Part shown: positions 1 to 7,790 of the stretch, in pieces | Numbering within the stretch: position 1 is the stretch's first letter | Layout: every line of letters starts with the position of its first letter | Assembly (NCBI GenBank): GCA_964409645.1 | Contig: CAYPEK010000062.1 | Location: forward strand, 1 to 24,541 | Source: CAYPEK01 sp964409645 | Lineage (GTDB): Bacteria > UBP15 > UBA6099 | Length of the DNA: 24,541 nucleotides | Direction: 5' to 3' | The notes under the pieces: model-generated | Told to the model about the DNA's origin: nothing | Database searches by the model: none | What the model saw: only the letters and a program-made list of their open reading frames with translations | Position numbers and translations under genes: made by a program

Positions 1-30
1 TGAGTCATCCAAAAATATCTTTGGCCGCGG

Positions 31-1269
31 TCAACTACTGCTGCCGATGCCCTGCGCGCTTATCAGGTTGAGAACGCTGCTGCTCTCCGGATCGCCGGAA
101 GCAATAACCGCGTTTGTGCTCTGATTCAATATATTTACGCGGGTGAGATCCGTTATCTCACTTGCGAAATCGGCATCCTCTATTCTGCTGTTTGATGCCG
201 CGATATTCGTTTTCTGTGCTGTTATGTCGTTCAGAATATGATCGAGTACTTTCGCTGTTTGCCCGTAACTCTCTCGCGCATTCGAAACAACCGTGAGCGC
301 GCTGTCGAAAGCTTCTATCTCATTCCCAGAGGTAACATCGACTCCCGTCAATCCGAGCGCCGACGACCGCAGATCGTAATAATAAACATCCGCCGTGTAA
401 ATCTCGCCTTCATTCTCGCCCACTTGGAGCAACTGCCGGTCGGCTGCGGATAGCGTGAAACTGCCCACCGTCGGAGTCACGTACAAAGTCGCGGGCGGCG
501 GAAGCGGGTTCGCGTAGGAGTATCCGTTCAGCGTGACTTCCGCATAAAGGAACTGGCTGTTGTAACTGAACGCCGAGCCGGGGCTGAACGTTCCGAGTGA
601 CGTCCAACTCGATCCGTCCTCACTTTCGAATAATTCAATCTGCACGCTGCACCCGCCCGGCGTCGCGCTCGCCGTCGGCAATACGCCCGTGCTTCCGTAT
701 TTTTCCTGTGTATCCATAACCGCCGACGTCCATGTTCCCGTCGTGCTTCCTGTTGCTATCTGAAGATCACCTGCTACTGTCACCTGTAGTCCCGCGCCCA
801 CCGTTCCCGTATTCCACTGAGCCTGCGTGTCGTACGTATCCGCTACTCCACTGCCGCCGGTTAGCAATTGCTTCGTGTTGTAAGTCGTCGCTTCCGCAAT
901 CTGCGTAATCCCGTCAATAATCGAATCTATCTCATTCTGTATCCTCTGTTTATCATCATCCGTGAGAACGGCGTCGTTCGCCGCGCGGACCGCCAGATCG
1001 CGTCCACGATTGATAAGGTCCTGTATCTCACCCGCCGCCGCGTCCGCTGTCTGTATTAGACACAGCCCGTCCTGTATGTTCCCTATCGCTTCATTCAATC
1101 CGCCGATCGTTGCTCTCATGCCAACCGAAATCGCCATGCCGGACGGATCGTCCGCCGCGCTGTTTATCCGCAGCGCCGACGACAGCCTTTCGGTCGCCGT
1201 CATATTGCTTAAGTAATGTAATCTAAGATTATTATTATTGATAAGGCTGAATGTGTTGCTAATTTTCAT
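31..1269 (-). CDS. fliC: Flagellin with inserted beta-rich central domain
   Basis: This is the structural subunit of the flagellar filament (412 aa). The N-terminal D0/D1 helices are canonical: RLSSALRINSAADDPSGMAIS at about residues 28-48, then a GNIQDGLCLIQTADAAAGEI stretch near 63-82. So is the C-terminal D1/D0 part, with SRIEDADFASEITDLTR near 361-377. Residues about 145-270 are a beta-rich insert with a TWTSAVMDT motif and an SEDGSSWTSLG motif. These are typical of the beta-sandwich modules seen in surface and tail proteins, not of ordinary flagellin. I chose the ATG at 1269 because GGAGG (1278-1282) lies 8 bases upstream. Two earlier in-frame ATGs would put that ribosome site inside the gene. 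The gene has its own sigma-28 type promoter and does not depend on the TPR gene upstream. The C-terminus runs about ten residues past the usual flagellin end. Two cysteines (70 and 207) are unusual for a flagellin. Confidence 0.95.
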   Translation of the reverse strand: MKISNTFSLINNNNLRLHYLSNMTATERLSSALRINSAADDPSGMAISVGMRATIGGLNEAIGNIQDGLCLIQTADAAAGEIQDLINRGRDLAVRAANDAVLTDDDKQRIQNEIDSIIDGITQIAEATTYNTKQLLTGGSGVADTYDTQAQWNTGTVGAGLQVTVAGDLQIATGSTTGTWTSAVMDTQEKYGSTGVLPTASATPGGCSVQIELFESEDGSSWTSLGTFSPGSAFSYNSQFLYAEVTLNGYSYANPLPPPATLYVTPTVGSFTLSAADRQLLQVGENEGEIYTADVYYYDLRSSALGLTGVDVTSGNEIEAFDSALTVVSNARESYGQTAKVLDHILNDITAQKTNIAASNSRIEDADFASEITDLTRVNILNQSTNAVIASGDPESSSVLNLISAQGIGSSS

Positions 1270-1329
1270 ACACGCAACCTCCATCATGGCGTCATTACAT
1301 AGCCATGCCTTACATGCTTTCTATTCTTT

Positions 1330-1359
1330 TTATCGGCAGATTTAGAATATTATTAAGAC
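1330..1359 (-). promoter_or_regulatory. Sigma-28 (FliA) type promoter for flagellin
   Basis: Read on the minus strand, 1337-1330 is GCCGATAA, an exact match to the enterobacterial FliA -10 element. TTAA lies 15 bases upstream, one mismatch from the TAAA core of the -35 element. Transcription would start near 1323, leaving a leader of about 54 bases with a GGAGG site. The position in front of a flagellin fits the known role of sigma-28 in late flagellar genes. Confidence 0.75.
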
Positions 1360-1468
1360 GGCTGAAAAAATAATCGTCATAAATACTATTTATCCCAAAT
1401 CCTCCATTAGGATTTGGTTGCGATGATTCAGAGCGGATTAAATGCGAGGCGGAAGGTGCGTATATTTG

Positions 1469-1493
1469 TAGGGGCACGTTGCACGTGCCCCTA
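1469..1493. repeat. REP-like palindrome (11-bp stem, 3-base loop)
   Basis: TAGGGGCACGT (1469-1479) pairs perfectly with ACGTGCCCCTA (1483-1493) around a TGC loop. It lies upstream of the flagellin promoter and downstream of the TPR gene. It has no U-run on either side, so it does not look like an intrinsic terminator. GC-rich palindromes of this kind commonly disperse between genes as REP elements. Comparable hairpins lie at 18444-18463 and 24384-24405. Confidence 0.6.
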
Positions 1494-1550
1494 TCGACAT
1501 GAACAAAAAAATGTGCCGACAACGAAGCAGTTCACCGCTATGAACATCGC

Positions 1551-1582
1551 CCCGGATTCGTTTCTTTATTGACGAATCCGGG
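1551..1582. terminator. 11-bp inverted repeat downstream of the TPR gene, possible 3' end hairpin
   Basis: CCCGGATTCGT (1551-1561) and ACGAATCCGGG (1572-1582) form a perfect stem with a 10-base loop. It lies 65 bases past the TPR gene stop and could end or protect that transcript. There is no U-tract on the minus side, so termination is only one reading. Another mobile palindrome or a protein-binding site is possible. Confidence 0.4.
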
Positions 1583-1646
1583 TTTATAGTAACCTCAAAA
1601 ATGTGTCGTAATGCAAACATTTCTCATGTCGTTTTACATTAGGATT

Positions 1647-4205
1647 TCAATTTTCTGTTCCCGACTGCGGCGGTATTCGCGCGGCCTCCGCGCGGGCAAG
1701 CTGCGCCCAGTAGCCGCGCGGATCCTCCGTGACAACCATCTGATAGCGCTTTAGCGCCTCCGCTGTTTTTCCCAGTTTCATAAGCGCGCCTGCGAGCTTC
1801 ACGTTCGCGGGCTGCCGCAGATCCGTCAACCCGCCGCCGTCCGCCGACAACTTGTAAAACTCCGCCGCTTCCGTATAGCGCTTCTCCCCGTCGAGTAACT
1901 CGCCAGTTCGGAACTGCACGTACGCCAGAAGCGGCCCCTCCGGCAGCGACACCGCCAGTCCCCGAAGCATCCCCTCCGCTCCGTCCATATCGCCTTTCAG
2001 CATCCGCTTCTCCGCTTCGAGATACGCCTGAACATTTATCGGGTCCGCTTCGTCCGTGTCTTCGAGGAAAAGCAGCCTGTTGATCGAGTCCGCGACGCGC
2101 GCGCTCTCCGGGTATTGGTCCACCACCCGCTTATAAAGGCTGCGCGCTTCATCCTTCTTGTTGTCGAGCAGCCTCAGTTCCGCCCGGTAGAAAAAAATCT
2201 CGTCCGCGAACCGGCTCGTGCGCGGATTTTCGGACAAGGCATCGAACGCCGCCCGCGCCTTATCGAAATCGCCGAGCCTCAACGCCGCCACCGCCTCGCC
2301 GACATACGACTCCCCTGCGTACGGACTCAGCGGATACTGCGACACAAGCTGCGAATAAAGAGCCCTCACCCTTTTGTAATCGTTTTTCTCTTTGGCAATA
2401 CCGGCCAGCCTGTACAGCGCCTCGTCAGCCGCAGCAGAGTCCGGCATCGTGTCGATAATGCGTGTGTAATCCCGTTCAGCGGCCGCCGCATCGCCCGCCG
2501 ACTGCCACGCGCGTCCAGCCTGTATCAGCCGCCCGGCAGCGTCACCATGCTCGCGATCCGCCGCAAGCTCGAACATCGCCGCCGCACCCGCCGCTTCTCC
2601 GCGCGCGCTCAGTCGCTGTCCCAGCAGACTGTACAACCCTTCCGAATCCGGGTCCGCGGCGCTCATCTGTTCGAGTTTCTTCACCGCCGCGTCCTTCTCG
2701 CCGCGGCTCATCATCACTTCCGCCGCAATCATGTTCAGTTCTACGTTCTGCGGGAAATCCCGCGACGCCTGCATCACCGCCGTGTAGCCGTCGGCCTTCA
2801 GCTCATCCCTATTCAGTAAGTCGAAAACCATGCTGCGCAGACGCGGCTCGCCGGGGTTGTCCGCAACCGCCTTCAGGTATTCGTCGAGCGAGTCTTTGAA
2901 CCGCATCTGCCTGTAGTAAAGCTCCGCAAGTTCCTGACAGAACAGAGTCCGCCGCCCTATGTGCGCGCGCCCGTCCTCGAAGATTTTCGACACGTCCGCC
3001 GGCGATCCGAACTGCCAGTAATAATTAACCAGCCGCCGGTACGATTGCGGGTCCTCCGGGTCGAACCGCGCCGCCTTCTCGAACGCCGCACGCGCCTTGT
3101 CGTAGTTCATGTCGGAGTATTCGATGTTGCCGAGTTGCTCCCACGCCATCGACAGCTCCGGCCTCTTTTCGAGCAGCTTCGCCAACGTCTCGCGCGCCTT
3201 CGTTTTCCACTGATTCAAATAATAAAACCGCGCGAGAGTCACCGCGTCGTCCGCATTGTCCGGCTCTTTTTCGACTATCTTTTCGAGATAATCCAGCGCG
3301 CCGATCGTGTCGTTGTTCCATATATAAAGACGTTTGAGCTTTTTTATCGGAGTAAGATCGTTCGGATTCTTTTTCGCTTCCCTCTGCAGCGATGCAATCA
3401 GGCTGTCGAGCTTCCCGGCTTCCTTGTACGCCTGAAACTGGAATCCTTCTATCCCAGTGTTGCCCGGCTGCTTGGCCACAAGCGCGTCGAACACAGCGAC
3501 CGCCTGTTCCGGCTTGCCCTGCTTCAAATAGAACTGGCCGAGTGTCAGCTTCATCGAATCGTCGTCCGGGTACTGCTTTGTAAAATTCGCGAGCGCCGTC
3601 TCCGCCTCGTAAGTGTTTCCCTGCCTGATGTAAAGCTGAATGAGATCATACGCGGCGCGCATCGAATACGGGCCGTTGCGCTTCGCCAGATCGCCGAGTT
3701 GTTTCGCCGCGGCGTCGGCGCGCCCCGCCGCCTCATAAAGCGACGCCAGATCGAACCGCGAGAGCATCACCGACGCCACATCCGGATAACGGTCGATCGC
3801 ATCCTCATAGAGTTGAATAGCGTCCTGCCGCCGTTTGTCGCGAGCGGCATTCTGCGCGGCGGCTACTATCGCATCCGCGACGCGCGGGTCTTTCGGCCAC
3901 TCAGCGAAAAAACGCCGAAACGCCTGCTCGGCGTCCGCCCATCGCGACAACTGCTCGTACGCCCTGCCGAGTTGAAACGCGAAGTCCGCCGCTGACGGGT
4001 CTTTCGGGTTGTCTTTCAGGAACTGGTTGATGCGCGCCGCCGCAGCCGAGGATTTCCCCTGCGCAATCAACTGCATAACGTTGTTGAATTCATCCTGCGA
4101 AGACGGCTGTTGACTAAACGCAACTAAAGAAAAAAGCAGCGACAAAACAAGCGCAACGGCTGCCGCCGCCGACCATTTATTCGCTTGCGCCGCGTTCCGG
4201 CCCAT
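1647..4205 (-). CDS. Exported multi-TPR protein
   Basis: This 852-residue protein has an N-terminal signal peptide (basic start, then a hydrophobic stretch at about residues 11-31 ending near AFSQQ). The rest is almost all helical tetratricopeptide-type repeats. Typical repeat cores include AWEQLGNIEYSDMNYDKARA and related AEQAFRRFF and AVAVFDALV segments. It should act in the periplasm or at the outer membrane as a protein-protein scaffold. No catalytic motif is visible. I chose the ATG at 4205 because it overlaps the upstream stop as TGATG and has GGAGG seven bases upstream. A TTG one codon earlier is possible but poorly spaced. The overlap means its translation is probably coupled to the DUF4175 gene, so the two products likely work together. 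The specific function cannot be read from sequence. Confidence 0.9.
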   Translation of the reverse strand: MGRNAAQANKWSAAAAVALVLSLLFSLVAFSQQPSSQDEFNNVMQLIAQGKSSAAAARINQFLKDNPKDPSAADFAFQLGRAYEQLSRWADAEQAFRRFFAEWPKDPRVADAIVAAAQNAARDKRRQDAIQLYEDAIDRYPDVASVMLSRFDLASLYEAAGRADAAAKQLGDLAKRNGPYSMRAAYDLIQLYIRQGNTYEAETALANFTKQYPDDDSMKLTLGQFYLKQGKPEQAVAVFDALVAKQPGNTGIEGFQFQAYKEAGKLDSLIASLQREAKKNPNDLTPIKKLKRLYIWNNDTIGALDYLEKIVEKEPDNADDAVTLARFYYLNQWKTKARETLAKLLEKRPELSMAWEQLGNIEYSDMNYDKARAAFEKAARFDPEDPQSYRRLVNYYWQFGSPADVSKIFEDGRAHIGRRTLFCQELAELYYRQMRFKDSLDEYLKAVADNPGEPRLRSMVFDLLNRDELKADGYTAVMQASRDFPQNVELNMIAAEVMMSRGEKDAAVKKLEQMSAADPDSEGLYSLLGQRLSARGEAAGAAAMFELAADREHGDAAGRLIQAGRAWQSAGDAAAAERDYTRIIDTMPDSAAADEALYRLAGIAKEKNDYKRVRALYSQLVSQYPLSPYAGESYVGEAVAALRLGDFDKARAAFDALSENPRTSRFADEIFFYRAELRLLDNKKDEARSLYKRVVDQYPESARVADSINRLLFLEDTDEADPINVQAYLEAEKRMLKGDMDGAEGMLRGLAVSLPEGPLLAYVQFRTGELLDGEKRYTEAAEFYKLSADGGGLTDLRQPANVKLAGALMKLGKTAEALKRYQMVVTEDPRGYWAQLARAEAARIPPQSGTEN

Positions 4206-7200
4206 CAATGGCCCTCCGTCCTCAGAAGCTCGCGGTAATAGCTGTCTATCAACTGCTTGTATCCCGGCGGCGCCGGTTCGTTCTTCAATCTGTTAAGCTC
4301 GTTTTTCACCGGCTCGGGGAGCGAGTCGCGCACGAGTCCGGCGGGCATCCCGGCGGGCGCCGCCGGAGTGTACGCCTTCGGCTGCTCCGCCACACGCTTC
4401 TGGTCGAGCGATTCCTTCCTTATCGAAAGCGTCAGGTCCTGAATCCGCCGGAGCACATTCGCCTGCCGCCGTATCACCTGCTTGTCCGCGCGGCCCTCGG
4501 TCAGCATACGCTGAACTTCCTGCATGTCCGCGCCTATCTGCGACAGCCGCTCCGACGATTCGCCGACATTTTTCATATCCTCCGCGAGCTTGCCCAACCC
4601 CTCGCGGAGCATCTGCTGCTGCGCGGCAAGCGCCTGAAGCCCCTGCCCCATCTGCGGCATCGGCAGCCCTGAATCGCTCATCCGCTGTGTCGCGGAATTG
4701 AGGTTGCTCTGACTCTCCGCAAGCCGCTGAAGTTGTTGCAGATAAGAGTCCCACTCCGACATCGCCGACGGCTGCCCCGCCTGCGCTTTCGCTTCGAGCA
4801 GCGCCGCCGCGAGTTGGTTCAGTCGCAGCGTCGCGTTTCGCTGGTTCGACATCGCAACGTCGTACTGCTGATCACCGATACCGGCCACGGCGTTGTTTAT
4901 CGACTGCGCCGCTTCCGCGGCGAGCGCGGGCGCGGACGTCGGCACCTCCATCGAGAACGCCGCCAGCCGCCCGACTTCCTCCGCGAGCGCCACCGCCGCC
5001 TCCGCGGTCATCTTCTCGTCGCCGGAGATTTCATTCAGTTTGTCTTCCGCGCCGTTGCGCTCCGGCTGCGCCGCCAGCCTCTTCGTCGCTTCCGCCGCGT
5101 CGCCGTGCGCCTCGGATATGTCCAGCGTTTTCCTCAGCGCCGCGCGGATCATGTCCTTCGTCCGTTTCTGCATCGACGCCTGAAAACTCTGCTGCATCTT
5201 ATCGAGCGAGTCGCTCACCCGCTTCATCGTGTCGAGCGCGCCCTTCTCGTTGCGCGCCGCCGATTTCAACTTGCACATTCCAAGATTTTCGCGCGCGCCG
5301 CCGAGGTCGTTCTGCAGGCCGCGCTTCTCGGTCTGTTCGAGCAGGTCTTTCAGATCATCCGCCGTGTCGGGGCTGACTTCCTTCATGTCCTTCGACAGTT
5401 CACGCATCGCTTCCGATTCGGCCGCCGTCTCATCCTGAACCCGCGCTTCCTCGCGCGTCTGGCGCGCCGCCTCGTCCTTCTGCGGCCCTGTGCATTTCTT
5501 TCCGCCCGTCGCGCGGTCTAGCTCCTTCGTGTTGTTCAGAAGCCGCTCCTGCCGCGCCGTGAGTTCGCGGTAATGATCCCTCAGCGCGTCCAGCCGCTGC
5601 TCCATCTTCATCCGCTTCAGCCGCCGGATCGTCTGATCTATCGAGTCGTTCATTTTCTTCTGGTCTTTCATCGCTTCGAGCATCTTCCGGTCAACACCGC
5701 TCAGGTCCACATTCTCGACCTGCTTGCGTATCTGGTTGAGCAGGTCCTTCAACTCGTCCGTCATGATGTCGTTCATCAGCCGGTTGAGTTCCTGCAGCTT
5801 CTGCACCGTTTCGAGGTTGACGAAGTCGTTGCCCTTCATCCGCTCGATCGTGGATTGCATCGATTCGGAGATTTCCGACATCTCCTTTTCGAGCGAGGAC
5901 TGCCGGTCCAGCGCGCGCTGCGCCTCCGCCTGCCACTGCTTTCGCTTGCCGTCCGCGATCGCCTGATTCATGTTCTGCGCGAGGTCCTGAAACTTCTCCG
6001 AGATCGAGTCGCCTTCGCTCATCAGCGATTCCATCCGGTTGATTATGTCCTGCTGATCCTTCTGCGTTTTCTGGAAATCCTCGAACCGCGAGAGGATGTG
6101 AATCCGCCGCGAAACCGTCGATGTCGTCTTCGGGCCGGTCAGCGCGTCGTTGTCCGTTGCGCTCACGTAGTACTCGATCGTGTCGCCGTCGAAAACCTCC
6201 ATGTCGCCGAGCTTCCATACGAAATCGAAAAGCATCTCGCGCCCGGGCCGTATCCTGACCGGCATGGACATTGCGCCCTTTGCGCCGACCACCCGCGCGT
6301 GCAGTTCAATCCGCGCCACACCGTAGTCGTCCCGTGCATCCACGCGCACCGGCACAACCGAGTCGCGCGACAGGTTCATGTCCGTCTCCGGCTTTATCAG
6401 CGTCACTTCCGGCTTCGCGTCAGGCACCGATTCGATCGAATACTCCGGCGGCTGCGGATTGCCGAACCCGTGCGTGTCCACGAGATTCACGGTATAACGC
6501 CCGCTCTTTTTGACAATCAGCGAACCGGCAGCGGACGTTCCGCCCGCTCCCGGCTCAAGCGTCACCCGCCGCCCGCCGATACGCAGATACGCCGACTCCA
6601 GCGGCGACGTCGATACAACCCTGAACTCCGCTTTCGTCCCGTACGGCACGCGCAGGTCGCCGCCGCCCGTCCTGTCTTCCGGCAGAAGCCCCGTGTACTC
6701 TGGGTACGTCAGCCGAATCGCCATCGACTTGATGCCGGGCGGCTCGACAACTTTGATTTTATAAGACTTCGATTCGTGTTGCTTGAATACAACTTTATAT
6801 GTAGTTTCGCCGGTTATCGACGGCGCCGCCGCCGCAAATCGCAGCGACTCCGCCTTCTTGCTTTCTTCTTTTTTAAATTCAATTTCGTACGGCTCCAGCC
6901 CGTCACGTTCGAGCACAAGCTTCGGCGCGCCGGAGAAATTGCCCGAGCACCGCGCCGCAATCCGCGCCGTGCCGCCCGTCGGCACCACAACATTGCCCGT
7001 CACCCAGTCGAGCCTGTAAACCTCCGGGCGCGGCAGATACGGCGGCGACACGAAAGACATCGCCTTGCCCGGCGCGGAGCCCGTCGCCAGCACGAGCGCC
7101 GCCGCCAGCGCGGCCGCCGCGAAAAACGCGCCCGCGAAATAAAGCGTCTTCCGGTTGTTCAAAACTTCTTTCGCGGTGACTGAGCGCATCTCCGCCGCAG

Positions 7201-7594
7201 TCTCCGCAAGCAGCGCGGAGAGATACGACTTGTCGAACACGAATTCACCGGTCATTGTCTCGCGCCACAACTCAACCGAGCTCGCCACCCGGCCGCCGAG
7301 ACGCGGCAGCTTCCTCTCGGCGAGAAACGCGGCGTCACGCAGATCGAACGGCCTCACTAGCGGCCACAGGAAACCCGCCGCGAGCGCCGCCGCGCCCGCC
7401 GCCGCCGCCAAAGCGAGAACCGCCGGCCGCACATAACCTCCCGCGTCCGCCGCGAGCGCAACCGCCGTCGGGACAATCAAAAGCACGGCGGCGCAGAGCA
7501 GCCCGCGCAGGGCCGCGCTAAACCGCCACGCCGTGCGGATACCCGCAAGACGCCGCGCGATTTCGTTGTATAAACGCCTGTCCTCGTCGGCCAT
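4205..7594 (-). CDS. DUF4175-type membrane protein with long coiled-coil region
   Basis: This 1129-residue protein has three hydrophobic helices (about 29-49, 57-79 and 151-171) bracketing a cytoplasmic-type segment. A beta-rich, Ig-like stretch follows (about 195-490). From about 510 to 1060 the sequence is charged and rich in Gln, Met, Glu and Lys, typical of coiled coils. The N-terminal RPFDLRDAAFLAERKLP segment and the overall plan match the DUF4175 family, which has no established biochemical role. In related genomes such genes often neighbour MoxR, DUF58 and von Willebrand A genes. None of those is present here. It starts an operon with the exported TPR protein. The start ATG has no strong ribosome site. 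A TATAAT on the minus strand at 7646-7641 is a candidate -10, but I cannot pair it with a convincing -35. Confidence 0.85.
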   Translation of the reverse strand: MADEDRRLYNEIARRLAGIRTAWRFSAALRGLLCAAVLLIVPTAVALAADAGGYVRPAVLALAAAAGAAALAAGFLWPLVRPFDLRDAAFLAERKLPRLGGRVASSVELWRETMTGEFVFDKSYLSALLAETAAEMRSVTAKEVLNNRKTLYFAGAFFAAAALAAALVLATGSAPGKAMSFVSPPYLPRPEVYRLDWVTGNVVVPTGGTARIAARCSGNFSGAPKLVLERDGLEPYEIEFKKEESKKAESLRFAAAAPSITGETTYKVVFKQHESKSYKIKVVEPPGIKSMAIRLTYPEYTGLLPEDRTGGGDLRVPYGTKAEFRVVSTSPLESAYLRIGGRRVTLEPGAGGTSAAGSLIVKKSGRYTVNLVDTHGFGNPQPPEYSIESVPDAKPEVTLIKPETDMNLSRDSVVPVRVDARDDYGVARIELHARVVGAKGAMSMPVRIRPGREMLFDFVWKLGDMEVFDGDTIEYYVSATDNDALTGPKTTSTVSRRIHILSRFEDFQKTQKDQQDIINRMESLMSEGDSISEKFQDLAQNMNQAIADGKRKQWQAEAQRALDRQSSLEKEMSEISESMQSTIERMKGNDFVNLETVQKLQELNRLMNDIMTDELKDLLNQIRKQVENVDLSGVDRKMLEAMKDQKKMNDSIDQTIRRLKRMKMEQRLDALRDHYRELTARQERLLNNTKELDRATGGKKCTGPQKDEAARQTREEARVQDETAAESEAMRELSKDMKEVSPDTADDLKDLLEQTEKRGLQNDLGGARENLGMCKLKSAARNEKGALDTMKRVSDSLDKMQQSFQASMQKRTKDMIRAALRKTLDISEAHGDAAEATKRLAAQPERNGAEDKLNEISGDEKMTAEAAVALAEEVGRLAAFSMEVPTSAPALAAEAAQSINNAVAGIGDQQYDVAMSNQRNATLRLNQLAAALLEAKAQAGQPSAMSEWDSYLQQLQRLAESQSNLNSATQRMSDSGLPMPQMGQGLQALAAQQQMLREGLGKLAEDMKNVGESSERLSQIGADMQEVQRMLTEGRADKQVIRRQANVLRRIQDLTLSIRKESLDQKRVAEQPKAYTPAAPAGMPAGLVRDSLPEPVKNELNRLKNEPAPPGYKQLIDSYYRELLRTEGH

Positions 7595-7708
7595 AATCTA
7601 AATATACATTTTAATCCTTATTATTTAGACAATCGAGAAAATTATAAGATGAGCAAAATAAAAAAATCGGCGCGGTAAGCACCTTTCAATCAATCCGCCG
7701 CCAACCGC

Positions 7709-7760
7709 TTCCCACAACGCCTTTAAATAAATATAATCTAAGTGCGGGTGGAAACACCCG
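7709..7760 (+). promoter_or_regulatory. Sigma-70 type promoter and leader hairpin of the kinase operon
   Basis: TTCCCA (7709-7714) and TATAAT (7732-7737) are separated by 17 bases, giving 4/6 and 6/6 matches to the housekeeping consensus. The predicted start near 7744 falls at the edge of a perfect stem: CGGGTG (7745-7750), a GAAA tetraloop, and CACCCG (7755-7760). A 5'-terminal hairpin with a GNRA loop could stabilise the message. The leader from there to the ATG is short and has no clear ribosome site. Confidence 0.5.
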
Positions 7761-7790
7761 ATACTATCAGACTTAACACAACGGCTGCCC

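Noticed and set aside
7..24. Small stem (CCAAA...TTTGG) just after the flagellin stop
   Set aside because: Five base pairs with an AT-rich arm and no clear U-tract; too weak to call a terminator, and the window ends here.
2961..3995. Long open frame on the plus strand inside the TPR gene
   Set aside because: Arg/Leu-rich antisense shadow of a GC-rich gene, with no domain or ribosome site.
5573..7183. 536-codon open frame antisense to the DUF4175 gene
   Set aside because: Composition dominated by Arg, His and Leu, as expected from reading the opposite strand; no recognisable motif.
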